From Comamonadaceae bacterium (GTDB taxonomy: Bacteria; Pseudomonadota; Gammaproteobacteria; Burkholderiales; Burkholderiaceae_C): DNA of 64,000 nt. The stretch covers positions 1-64,000 of the forward strand of contig CANFWI010000010.1 of NCBI GenBank assembly GCA_947450675.1, in the 5' to 3' direction. The position numbers and the translations under genes were made by a program. Shown piece after piece: positions 10,701-18,051 of this stretch (position 1 is the stretch's first letter; every line of letters begins with the position of its first letter). Under the pieces are notes generated by a model, which made no database searches, was not told the DNA's origin, and was given only the letters and a program-made list of their open reading frames with translations.

Positions 10701-10855
10701 TACAGCGCAATCACCGTGACCTGGGTGTCGGTGACGTCTGGAAAGGCTTCGACCGACAGTGTTTTGAAGGCGAAAACGCCCGCCATGACAAACAGCAGCG
10801 TGCCCAGAATGATGAACAGCGGCTGGTGCAGCGCGTAATGGATCAGGCGTTTCAT
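7778..10855 (-). CDS. czcA: Heavy-metal RND efflux pump, inner-membrane subunit (CzcA/HME family)
   Basis: 1025 residues, full length for an RND pump that exports metal ions using the proton gradient. In transmembrane helix 4 the signature DFGIIVDGAVIVIEN (Asp392, Asp398, Glu405) is visible. In Nies-type classification, DFG-x3-DGA-x3-EN marks pumps for divalent cations (Co, Zn, Cd, Ni), unlike CusA-type Cu/Ag pumps. The N-terminal helix (QPLFIILGTLLFVMAGVFAF) and the FPDVTDTQVTVIALYPGRAAEEVE porter start are also typical. It overlaps the adaptor gene by four bases and is last in the order outer-membrane protein, adaptor, pump. The exact metal is not certain. Confidence 0.93.
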   Translation of the reverse strand: MKRLIHYALHQPLFIILGTLLFVMAGVFAFKTLSVEAFPDVTDTQVTVIALYPGRAAEEVEKQVTLPIEIALSGLPNSIRVFSHTQFGLSYTVVTYDDAANVNIVRQQVNERLNTIDVPAGAQVNVAPNATPVGEVMRYRVKGDGQNVTDLRTLQDWVIERGLRQVPGVADVVGMGGFIKQYEVQPDLEKLRAYKLTFQNLLDALGRGNSNAGGSYVAQGQQQFAIRGIGLLQSADDIGRIVVAARGATPILIRDIADVKIGAVPRLGIVGQDHDDDVVTGIVIMRKGENPSIVLKGVKDKIAELNARGLPKGVQILPYYDRTWLMSKTLTTVFKNLVEGALLVALVLYLFLSNIRASLAVVVIIPLALLSTFLGLKIMGVPANLLSLGAMDFGIIVDGAVIVIENIMHRLSERQEGMTKAERRNVIIEAASEVGRPTLFSMLIIIAAHIPIFALQRHEGRIFQPMALSVTTALIGALIFSLTLVPLLAFWMLRKKIPHGDNRVVASSKRVYEPVLTWALERRRTVVVIALAVFALAMGAASRLGSEFLPELNEGTFWANFDMPSSVSSVEASKILLMARNALNTVPEVRTAVSKAGQPEDGTDPKTLSMAEIFIDVKPQEEWRKGLTRDQLIEEMDSKLRAIPGIDPAFSQPIRDNVLESISQIKGQIVVKVSGEDLNELRRVAEAIQREIKQVQGVQRGEIDRLGDLPQLVIDIDRDRAARLGLNVQDIQDVVEAALGGKAATQLWEGERKFAVAVRLPESKRAIASLPQTLIPTPDGGYAQLSSVATIRETNGAMNIAREAGRRTMAIGIFIKGRDMGSVVKDMQTRVADNVKMPPGYTVGWSGEFENQERAMQRLSVVVPISLLLIFVLLFDAFKSFKMAALILINVPLALIGGFVALWIFSIPLSVSAAIGFIALSGQAVLNGVVMLSVFQQLQEAGHSVLDAVKLGSMQRLRTVLMTAMLAMLGLLPMALSHDIGSETQRPLAIVIIGGLITATLLTLVVLPALYVSWFSGAKPADAED

Positions 10856-12069
10856 GGTTTAGCCTGTGCGTTAGATGCTGTGGCTGCCGGTGTGGGTTGT
10901 GCATCATGGGTGGCATTGCGGAACTCACGCGCCAGCAACAGCATGTTCTCGCTGACGACTTGCTCGCCTGCTGCGACGCCGCTTGACACCACGGATTCCT
11001 GCGGACCTTGGTAGCTCAGCTGCACTTCACGCGTTTCAAACACGCCGGGCTGGACCTGCACCAGCACCGTGTTTTTAGCGCCTTGCAGCGCGACGGCGCG
11101 GGAAGGCACGACCACACCCGGGCCGATGTTGCGCTGAATCCGGGCGGTTGCCAGCATCTCTGCTTTGAGCAAGCGCGCTGGGTTTGCCACCAGACCCCGG
11201 ACTTTGATGGTGCGGGTGATCGGGTCGATGTAGTCAGCGGCAGCGGTGACGCGGCCTTCAAATTTTTGACCCGGCAGCGTCGGGACGATCAGCTCAAATG
11301 TGGCGCCAAGACGCAGCGTAGCGACTTCGGATTCACGCGCATCAATCTGTACCCATAGCGTGGTCGGGTCGGTCACCACAAACAGTGGCGGCACACCGAC
11401 GCCGGACTGGTCTGGCCTGACTTCTTGGCCCGGGTTGAGGTTGCGTTCAACCACCACGCCTTTGATGCTGGCGCTGATGGCCAGTGACTGGTTGACGCTG
11501 CCGCCTTCGTGGCCGCCATACATCCGGGTGCGGGCGTCGGCGCGCTGAACTTCAGCCAGCGAGCGGGCGGCATCGGCCTCGGCTTGGTCGAGGTCTTTGC
11601 GTGCGACGATGCCTGCGTCAAAGAGCTCGCGTTGGCGTTGCAAGGCGTTGCCGCTCAAGCGCGCATCGGCGCGCGCTTTGGCAGTGTCGGCCTGGGCCAT
11701 GCCGAAGTCGGGCGAGGCCAGTTGCGCCAACACCGAACCCGCGCTCACGGCCTGACCGACGTCGGCCTGAATCGCACTCACGCGGCCGGCGAAGGCGGGA
11801 TAAATGCGTTGCGTGTGTTCTTCGTTCCAGATCATGCGCGCCGGCAGGTCAACCGTGATGGTTTGCGCTGGCGTGGCGCTGACCAGACCGATCAGGGCCA
11901 GTTGCGGGTGGTTGGGCGCAAAGCGCAGTTGTTCGCCCTGCAGGATCGGCGGCGGGGCTTTGGCTGGAGGCTCAACGGCCTCTTGGCAACCGGCCAAGAC
12001 GAGCAGGCCAATGAGCAGGCTGGCGCGGAGAGTTGAGGTGCTGAGTGTTTTCACGACGGGGAGTTGCAT
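10852..12069 (-). CDS. Heavy-metal RND efflux periplasmic adaptor (CzcB/CusB family lipoprotein)
   Basis: About 405 residues. The membrane-fusion protein of the tripartite pump bridges the RND subunit and the outer-membrane channel. The N-terminus carries a lipobox (LLVLAGCQ), so it is probably a lipoprotein. The barrel-sandwich segment (RVSAIQADVGQAVSAGSVLAQL), a coiled-coil hairpin (about 130-190) and a beta-barrel (RVTAAADYIDPITRTIKVRG) follow in order. I chose the ATG at 12069 over a TTG at 12078. The start lies 30 bases after the outer-membrane gene stop and the end overlaps the pump gene, giving one operon. Confidence 0.9.
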   Translation of the reverse strand: MQLPVVKTLSTSTLRASLLIGLLVLAGCQEAVEPPAKAPPPILQGEQLRFAPNHPQLALIGLVSATPAQTITVDLPARMIWNEEHTQRIYPAFAGRVSAIQADVGQAVSAGSVLAQLASPDFGMAQADTAKARADARLSGNALQRQRELFDAGIVARKDLDQAEADAARSLAEVQRADARTRMYGGHEGGSVNQSLAISASIKGVVVERNLNPGQEVRPDQSGVGVPPLFVVTDPTTLWVQIDARESEVATLRLGATFELIVPTLPGQKFEGRVTAAADYIDPITRTIKVRGLVANPARLLKAEMLATARIQRNIGPGVVVPSRAVALQGAKNTVLVQVQPGVFETREVQLSYQGPQESVVSSGVAAGEQVVSENMLLLAREFRNATHDAQPTPAATASNAQAKP

Positions 12070-12099
12070 CAAGGTCAATCAGAAAGAAGGCTTCAAAAT

Positions 12100-13401
12100 T
12101 CAGAGAGCGGGTGCCGCGCTGCGCAGCTGCCAAGCGGCCAAGCTGCGGGCGTGGTCGGCGCGGGTGCTGACGTCTTCCAGCAGGGCGGCGCGCAAGGTGC
12201 GGCGTGCGTCCAGCAGGTCGGTCAGCGACAAAGCGCCCTTGCTGTAAGCCAGCTCGGCCATGCTGGCGACTTGGCGGGCCCGCGGCACGATGGTGTTTTG
12301 GTAAGTCAGCGCCCGCTGCGACGCGGCCAATAGTTCTTGCTGAAGGCGGCTGATGTCGAGCGCTGCCGACAGGCGCGTTTTGTCGAGCAGGTCTTGCGCT
12401 TGCGCTAACTGGGCGGTGGCGCGGCCCAACTCACCTTGGTAGCCGTAATTGCCAAACAGGCCGGCCAGTGGCATCTGCACCCGAAATTCCAGCAGCCGAT
12501 TCGAGGTGCCCGGATAGTGGTCGAACGATGTCCCAAGGGTCAGGTCGTTCTTGCGCAAGGCTTCGGCGCTTTCCAGCACGGCCTGTGCGGCCTCGGTGCG
12601 CCGGATGGCGGCGCGCACATCGGGCCGGGCTTCGAGTTGCGGTTCGGGCAGCGCGGGCAGTGCCAAGGCTGGCGCGGGCCACGTTGCCTCGGCCGCCAAC
12701 GCGCCTGACAAACGCGTCACTTGCTTCAGCATCAACTCGGCGCGGACACGATCGGCTCGCGCCGCCAGCAGATCTGCGTTGGCGCGTTCGGCTTCGATGT
12801 CGCTGCGGGCGGCGTCTTGTTGCGACAGATCGCCCGCGCTCAAGCGACGCTGCGCAGTGCTGGCCAATTGATTGGCGCTGATCGCGATGGCTTGCACCTG
12901 CGTGATGCGTTCCTGCGCGGCCAGCAGGTCGTAATAAGCGCCGACCGCTGTCAGCTGCTGCTGGACCAAGGCGTCGTCGAGATCGGCTTGGGCTGCCTCG
13001 GCGGCTCGTTGCGCGCTGCGGGTGCGGAGTTCGCGTTTGTTGCCACGCTCCCACGTCCAGTCGATGCCAATCGATTTGTCGATGCGCTTGTCGTTCAAGG
13101 CGTTGCCGGCACCGACACCGTTTTGCAGATCGATGGAGGCGGTCTTCGCTGTCAAGGTCGGTGTGGGCGCGCGGTCAGCGCTCAGCACATCGGCGCGGGC
13201 GGCGTCGAAGGCGCGTTGGGTCAACGACACATCGAGGTTGTTGCGGGCAGCTTGCAAAGCTTGCGCCAGCGATACCGCGATCGGCTGTGTCCGTGCAACC
13301 GATGCCAGCGGCGCCGGTGCGACCTCTGTCGCCGGGGCTTGTGCCCAGACGGGCACGGCCAGCGCCACGCTTGTACAAAAAAACCAGTGTTGTATGCTCA
13401 T
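12100..13401 (-). CDS. TolC-family outer-membrane efflux protein (CzcC-like)
   Basis: 433 residues with an N-terminal signal peptide (FFCTSVALAVPVWAQA). Two repeated TolC-type helical regions are seen: the first around QALQAARNNLDVSLTQRAFDAARADV, the second around RPDVRAAIRRTEAAQAVLESAEA. This is the trimeric outer-membrane exit duct of the metal efflux complex. It is the promoter-proximal gene of the efflux operon and is divergent from the response regulator gene, with 88 bases between them holding both promoters. It has no predicted metal-specific feature of its own. Confidence 0.88.
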   Translation of the reverse strand: MSIQHWFFCTSVALAVPVWAQAPATEVAPAPLASVARTQPIAVSLAQALQAARNNLDVSLTQRAFDAARADVLSADRAPTPTLTAKTASIDLQNGVGAGNALNDKRIDKSIGIDWTWERGNKRELRTRSAQRAAEAAQADLDDALVQQQLTAVGAYYDLLAAQERITQVQAIAISANQLASTAQRRLSAGDLSQQDAARSDIEAERANADLLAARADRVRAELMLKQVTRLSGALAAEATWPAPALALPALPEPQLEARPDVRAAIRRTEAAQAVLESAEALRKNDLTLGTSFDHYPGTSNRLLEFRVQMPLAGLFGNYGYQGELGRATAQLAQAQDLLDKTRLSAALDISRLQQELLAASQRALTYQNTIVPRARQVASMAELAYSKGALSLTDLLDARRTLRAALLEDVSTRADHARSLAAWQLRSAAPAL

Positions 13402-13489
13402 CTACCGTTTATCTCACCGACATGCTGACCAGAACCTGACCGATGTTGTTGGTATTACCGCTAATAGCCTAAGCCGAGGCCTGCCACTG

Positions 13490-14179
13490 ATGCGAATTCT
13501 CTTGGTTGAAGACGATGCTGTGTTGCGTTCGTTGATGTTGCGCAGCCTGTGCGAAGCCGGCCATCGGGTGAGCGAAGCCAGCACGCTCGAAGAGGCCAGC
13601 CATTGGTGGCGCGTACAGCCTTTTGACGCCGTGCTGCTGGACCTGAATGTGCCCTTGACCAGCCACGAGCGCAGCGGATTGGGCAATGGCTTGTCGGTGC
13701 TGCGCGAAGCGCGCGCCCGCGGCGACCGTACGCCCGTCTTGGTGTTGACGGCCCGTGACCGCACCGAAGAACGGATTGCTGGGCTCGACGCCGGCGCGGA
13801 TGACTACCTGGGGAAACCGTTTGACCTGAACGAGGTCGAAGCCCGGCTGCGCGCCTTGGTGCGGCGCGCGCAAGGGGTCGAAGATCGGGTCGAGTTGGGT
13901 CAACTGAGGCTCGACCGCAAGGCCAGACGCTTCATGCTGGCGGGTGAAACGTGGGACTTGCCAGCGCGCGAATTCGAAGTCTTGTGGGAGTTGTTGACGC
14001 CGCCCGGCCGAGTGGTCAGCAAGCGACACCTTGCCGACAAACTCTCAGAGACCGACACCGCCTTGGGCGACAACGCGTTGGAGGCTTTCATCTCCCGGTT
14101 GCGCAAAAAATTGCTCGGCTCTGGGGTCGGCATACGCACTTTGCGCGGTTTGGGTTACGTGCTGGAAGAGTCCACTTGA
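13490..14179 (+). CDS. OmpR-family response regulator of the metal efflux operon
   Basis: 229 residues. A receiver domain (Asp8/Asp9, phospho-acceptor Asp51 in AVLLDLNVP, Lys109 in YLGKPF) is followed by a winged-helix DNA-binding domain (EFEVLWELLTPPGRVVSKRHL, then ISRLRKKLL). The start MRILLVEDDA at 13490 is the canonical receiver start, although the frame is open upstream. After Pro55 the beta3-alpha3 loop is longer than usual (LTSHERSGLGNG before LSVL), about eight extra residues next to the phosphorylation site. It is divergent from the efflux operon, which it probably activates, and its stop overlaps the kinase start. Confidence 0.9.
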   Translation: MRILLVEDDAVLRSLMLRSLCEAGHRVSEASTLEEASHWWRVQPFDAVLLDLNVPLTSHERSGLGNGLSVLREARARGDRTPVLVLTARDRTEERIAGLDAGADDYLGKPFDLNEVEARLRALVRRAQGVEDRVELGQLRLDRKARRFMLAGETWDLPAREFEVLWELLTPPGRVVSKRHLADKLSETDTALGDNALEAFISRLRKKLLGSGVGIRTLRGLGYVLEEST

Positions 14180-15570
14180 GCCGCCCCCGGACGTCGCTGC
14201 GGACCCGCTTGGCACAAAACGTTTTGGTGCCGCTGGTGATCACGTGGGCGGCAGGCACGGCGGTGACTTTGGCGATGGCCAGCCACTTCGCCGGCGAGGC
14301 CTTTGACCGCGCTTTGCTCGACGATGCCTATGCTTTGGCGGCGCATGTGCGACCGAGTCCGGTCGGCTTGCCGCGGCTGAATCTGTCGATCGAGGACTTG
14401 GGCACCTTGCTGTTTGACCAAAGCGAATCCATGTTTTTTGCCGTCTATGACGACGAAGGCCATTTCGTCGGCGGCCATGCCGGCTTGCATCCACCGGCGT
14501 TGCCCGCCAACGTGTCCTCGCAATTTTCAAACATTGTTTACTTGGGTCGGGAGATGCGCAGCGTCAGCTTGCGGCGCACTGACCCTGTGGCGATTGAAGT
14601 GGTCATGGCGCAGACCTCCGCCTCGCGCAGTCGACTGTTGCAGCGATTGCTGACCTACTCGGCCATTCCACAAGCTTTGCTGCTGGGGTTTTTGGCGTGG
14701 TGGTTGCGCCGAAGCATCGGGCGCGACCTCGGACCCTTGGCGGCTTTGCAGCAGGCGTTGGGCCGGCGTGATGCCAGCGACCTCAGACCCATGCCCGACG
14801 ATGTGACGAACAGCGGCAGCTCTCGCGATGTCGAAAATCTGCGCCTAGAACTGAATTCTTTGCTGCTGCGGCTGAGTCGGAGCATTGAAGCGCAGCGCGA
14901 ATTTGCGGGCAACGTGGCGCACGAGCTGCGCACGCCGCTGGCCGGCATTCGAGCGCAAGCCGGTTATGCGCTGGCGCAACTATCGCCAGCGGTCTGGCAT
15001 GAGCAACTGCTGGGGATTGCCGAAGGCGAGCAGCGCGCCAGCCACTTGGTCGAGCAGTTGCTGGCGTTGGCGCGTGCTGACGAAGGCCGCGCGGCCTTGC
15101 AATTGCAGCCCTTGCAGCTCGATGAATTGGTGCGCGACGTGGTCTTGCGCTTCATGCCCAAGGCCGACGCGGTTGGCGTAGATCTGGGTGCCGAAGGGCT
15201 AGAGTTGCCGGTGAGCGTGCTGGGTGACGTCGCCTTGGTCGAAGGTATCTTGGGCAATCTGCTGGACAACGCGCTGCGTTACGCCATCGGCCCAGACGCC
15301 CGTGTCACCGTCAGCTTGGCGGTGGAGGATGGGCAGGCGGTGCTGCGGGTGGTCGACAACGGCCCGGGCATGGTTGCGAAGGACATGTTGTTCTGGGGCG
15401 AACGCTGGGTCTTGGGTGAGGCCGGACAGCGCTTGGGCGAAGGCTTTGGACTCGGCTTGTCGATCGTGCGTCGTTATGCCGAACTGCTGGGCGCAGACTT
15501 CAGCTTGTCACCGGGCGCAGACGGTCGTGGTGTCTGCGCCAGCTTGCGCTTTGAGTCGCCCGAGGCCTGA
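14176..15570 (+). CDS. Sensor histidine kinase of the metal efflux operon
   Basis: About 464 residues starting at a TTG that overlaps the regulator stop (TTGA). A first transmembrane segment (about 16-36), a periplasmic region (about 37-155), a second segment (about 162-178), a HAMP-like linker, and a HisKA domain with NVAHELRTPLAGIRAQ (His249) are in order. The ATPase domain has GNLLDNALRYA, DNGPGM and GFGLGLSIV. The ATP lid (MLFWGERWVLGEAGQRLGEG) is unlike the usual F-x-R-F-Y-R form. A GTG at about 14227 is an alternative start but would truncate the first membrane segment. It probably senses periplasmic metal. Confidence 0.88.
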   Translation: MSRPRTSLRTRLAQNVLVPLVITWAAGTAVTLAMASHFAGEAFDRALLDDAYALAAHVRPSPVGLPRLNLSIEDLGTLLFDQSESMFFAVYDDEGHFVGGHAGLHPPALPANVSSQFSNIVYLGREMRSVSLRRTDPVAIEVVMAQTSASRSRLLQRLLTYSAIPQALLLGFLAWWLRRSIGRDLGPLAALQQALGRRDASDLRPMPDDVTNSGSSRDVENLRLELNSLLLRLSRSIEAQREFAGNVAHELRTPLAGIRAQAGYALAQLSPAVWHEQLLGIAEGEQRASHLVEQLLALARADEGRAALQLQPLQLDELVRDVVLRFMPKADAVGVDLGAEGLELPVSVLGDVALVEGILGNLLDNALRYAIGPDARVTVSLAVEDGQAVLRVVDNGPGMVAKDMLFWGERWVLGEAGQRLGEGFGLGLSIVRRYAELLGADFSLSPGADGRGVCASLRFESPEA

Positions 15571-15598
15571 CGCGGGCAGTGCGTCAACGGCGAGCTTT

Positions 15599-16507
15599 TC
15601 AGCTCGTCAAACGGGCCAAGGCTTCTTCGTATTTTGCGGCGGTCTTCAGCGCCACGTCCGGCGGCAGATGCGGTGCCGGTGGTGTCTTGTCCCAAGGCTT
15701 GCCGTTGATGCGCACGGCTTCCAGCCAGTCGCGCACAAACTGCTTGTCGTAGCTGGGCGGATTTTGGCCGGCAGTGAAAGCTTGCTCGTACCCTTCGATC
15801 GGCCAGTAGCGTGAAGAGTCAGGCGTCAACACCTCGTCCATCAGCGTCAGCGTGCCTTGTTCGTCGAGACCAAATTCAAACTTGGTGTCGGCAATGATGA
15901 TGCCTTTGGTCAGCGCAAAAGCGGCTGCCGTTTGGTAGATCTCGATGCTGAGTTTTTTGATTTGCGCGGCGAGTTCGGGGCCGACGATGGATTCGACCTG
16001 CGCGTAGCTGATGTTCTCGTCATGCTCGCCGGCTTCGGCTTTGGCCGCCGGCGTGAAGATCGGTTCAGGCAGCTTGCTGGCGTTTTTTAAACCGGCGGGC
16101 AAGGGCACACCGCAGACCGACTGCGTGGCCTGGTATTCCTGCCAGCCACTGCCGGCCAAGTAGCCGCGAACCACGGCTTCAACCGGAATCGGCTTCAGGC
16201 GCTTGACCAACATCGAGCGCTTGGTGACCTGCGGCAGTTCAGCCGCGGTGACAACGCTTTCAGGGGCGTCGCCGGTCAGGTGGTTCGGGCAGATGTGGCC
16301 GAGCTTGTCGAACCAGAACAAAGCCATTTGCGTCAGCAGCGCGCCCTTGCCAGGAATTGGCTCACCCAAAATCACGTCGAAAGCACTGAGCCGGTCGCTG
16401 GCCACCATCAGCAGGCGGTCTTGGCCGACAGCATAGTTGTCGCGCACTTTGCCGCGGGCCAGCAGGGGCAGGGAAGTCAGGGTGGAGGTGTGAAGCGCTT
16501 GGGTCAT
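15599..16507 (-). CDS. purC: Phosphoribosylaminoimidazole-succinocarboxamide synthase
   Basis: 302 residues. It joins CAIR and aspartate with ATP to form [36 protein letters not shown] at the start and [33 protein letters not shown] later (both shortened here to the key idea: K-V-R-D, S-D-R-x-S-A-F-D and D-E-V-x-T-P-D-S-x-R-Y-W) are PurC signatures. Length suits the long beta-proteobacterial form. It lies downstream of fba across a strong terminator, so it likely has its own promoter in the 98-base gap, or is expressed by readthrough. Confidence 0.96.
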   Translation of the reverse strand: MTQALHTSTLTSLPLLARGKVRDNYAVGQDRLLMVASDRLSAFDVILGEPIPGKGALLTQMALFWFDKLGHICPNHLTGDAPESVVTAAELPQVTKRSMLVKRLKPIPVEAVVRGYLAGSGWQEYQATQSVCGVPLPAGLKNASKLPEPIFTPAAKAEAGEHDENISYAQVESIVGPELAAQIKKLSIEIYQTAAAFALTKGIIIADTKFEFGLDEQGTLTLMDEVLTPDSSRYWPIEGYEQAFTAGQNPPSYDKQFVRDWLEAVRINGKPWDKTPPAPHLPPDVALKTAAKYEEALARLTS

Positions 16508-16520
16508 GGCGTGCCGGTCA

Positions 16521-16556
16521 AAAATAAAAAAAGCCCGCCAATCCCAGCGGGCTTTT
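16521..16556 (-). terminator. Rho-independent terminator after fba
   Basis: On the minus strand, an 8-bp GC-rich stem (AAGCCCGC against GCGGGCTT, 16531-16538 and 16547-16554) is followed by a run of T residues with one A. It sits 50 bases past the fba stop and just ahead of purC. Confidence 0.88.
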
Positions 16557-16605
16557 GATTATCCCAGTTCCGCGCAGCGGTTCTGGGAGTGCGCTGCATC
16601 AGTGC

Positions 16606-17670
16606 TCAGCGAACGACTTGCGCCAACTCGCCCGTGGCGTATTTGGCCGCCACGACCGACAGGCTGTCGCCTTTGATCTTGCTGGCTTGGCCTTCACAAC
16701 CGAACTCGATGTAGCGCTGTTTACACAAGGCTTTGGCAGCTGCCGTGGCTGGCTTGAGCCATTCACGGGGGTCAAATTTAGATGGATTTTCAGCCATGAA
16801 TTTGCGCACAGCGGCGGTCATGGCTAGACGAATATCGGTGTCGATGTTGATCTTGCGCACGCCGAACTGAATGGCTTTTTGAATTTCTTCCACCGGCACG
16901 CCGTAGGTTTCTTTCATGTCGCCGCCGTACTGGCGAATGATCGCCAGCAGGTCTTGCGGCACGCTCGACGAGCCGTGCATGACCAAATGCGTGTTGGGAA
17001 TGCGGCGGTGAATTTCTTTGATCAATTCAATCGCCAGAATGTCGCCGGTGGGCTTGCGCGTGAACTTGTAAGCGCCGTGGCTGGTGCCGATGGCAATTGC
17101 CAGTGCGTCGAGCTGGGTGCGTTTGACGAAGTCAGCGGCTTGCTCAGGGTCGGTCAGCAATTGCGCGTGGGTCATCACGGCGTCGGTGCCGTGGCCGTCT
17201 TCTTTGTCGCCTTGCATGGTTTCCAGGCTGCCGAGACAACCGAGTTCACCCTCAACAGAAACGCCGGTGGCGTGGGCCATTTCAACGACTTTGCGGGTGA
17301 CTTCGACGTTGTACTCGTAGTCGGCGATGGTCTTGCCATCGGCCATCAGCGAGCCGTCCATCATGACCGAGCTGAAGCCCAAGTTGATGGCGCCGCGGCA
17401 GACGTCAGGGCTCTGGCCGTGGTCTTGGTGCATGACGACAGGAATGTGCGGATAGCTTTCAACTGCGGCTTGAATCAGGTGCTTGAGAAAACCTTCGCCG
17501 GCGTATTTGCGGGCGCCTGCGCTGGCTTGCATGATGACGGGTGCATTGACCTCGTCCGCGGCCTGCATGATGGCTTGCACTTGTTCAAGGTTGTTGACGT
17601 TGAACGCGGGGATGCCGTAGGTGTTGGCTGCTGCGTGGTCGAGCAGTTCGCGCATAGAGACGAGAGCCAT
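16606..17670 (-). CDS. fba: Fructose-bisphosphate aldolase, class II (Calvin-cycle subtype)
   Basis: 354 residues. It reversibly splits fructose-1,6-bisphosphate to DHAP and glyceraldehyde-3-phosphate. Zinc-binding and catalytic elements are visible in [22 protein letters not shown] and [14 protein letters not shown]; the [13 protein letters not shown] and VMHGSSSVP segments bind phosphate. The long form with [27 protein letters not shown] (start) matches the Fba subfamily used in beta-proteobacteria for glycolysis and the Calvin cycle. No Rubisco is in the window, so nothing implies autotrophy. The pyk gene is 381 bases upstream on the same strand. Confidence 0.96.
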   Translation of the reverse strand: MALVSMRELLDHAAANTYGIPAFNVNNLEQVQAIMQAADEVNAPVIMQASAGARKYAGEGFLKHLIQAAVESYPHIPVVMHQDHGQSPDVCRGAINLGFSSVMMDGSLMADGKTIADYEYNVEVTRKVVEMAHATGVSVEGELGCLGSLETMQGDKEDGHGTDAVMTHAQLLTDPEQAADFVKRTQLDALAIAIGTSHGAYKFTRKPTGDILAIELIKEIHRRIPNTHLVMHGSSSVPQDLLAIIRQYGGDMKETYGVPVEEIQKAIQFGVRKINIDTDIRLAMTAAVRKFMAENPSKFDPREWLKPATAAAKALCKQRYIEFGCEGQASKIKGDSLSVVAAKYATGELAQVVR

Positions 17671-17800
17671 GGATTTAATCCCTTGAACTTTGTTGAATGG
17701 GTTGGTAACTCAGAGGTCAGCAGCAGATTTTACCTGCCGACTTTGCGCTTCTTGGCCAGACCGTGGCGAGATACCGCGCTTTAGGTCTATTCGGCTCTGG

Positions 17801-18006
17801 CGTGGATGAGGTGCTGCGGCGGTCGCCTCATACTGGGGTACCAGAAATCGGCAGCCGCCGCAGCACCTCATCGACGCAACCGTGGTGCGCCTGAAGTGTT
17901 GAATGCACCGCACGCTAAAAATGTCGCTATCAAGGGCGAGTGGGTTGGGCGGGTGGCCGATTTCTGGTACCCCAGTATGAGGACGCCGGCCCAACCCACT
18001 CACCCG
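17801..18006. repeat. Two hairpins sharing an inverted 27-bp loop core (pyk-fba intergenic)
   Basis: This is the main content of the 381-base gene-free stretch 17671-18051. Hairpin A has perfect 18-bp arms at 17805-17822 and 17855-17872. Hairpin B has perfect 13-bp arms at 17938-17950 and 17989-18001. Each is extended by 3 bp beyond one mismatch. The arms of A and B are unrelated. Their loops both carry the same 27-bp core, at 17826-17852 and, exactly reverse-complemented, at 17956-17982. The core itself contains CTGG-GGTA-CCAG, a small nested hairpin. The rest of the stretch (17671-17800, 17873-17937) shows no gene I can support; the fba promoter must lie there or upstream. No other copy of the core was seen in the window. 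Confidence 0.85.
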
Positions 18007-18051
18007 CCAACACCAAACCAAGACCGCAACAGCACCCGAATCCGACCAGCC

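Noticed and set aside
9611-11014. A 467-residue open frame antisense to the RND pump gene
   Set aside because: The translation is dominated by H, Q, D and A without membrane or enzyme motifs, while the opposite strand encodes a full RND pump.
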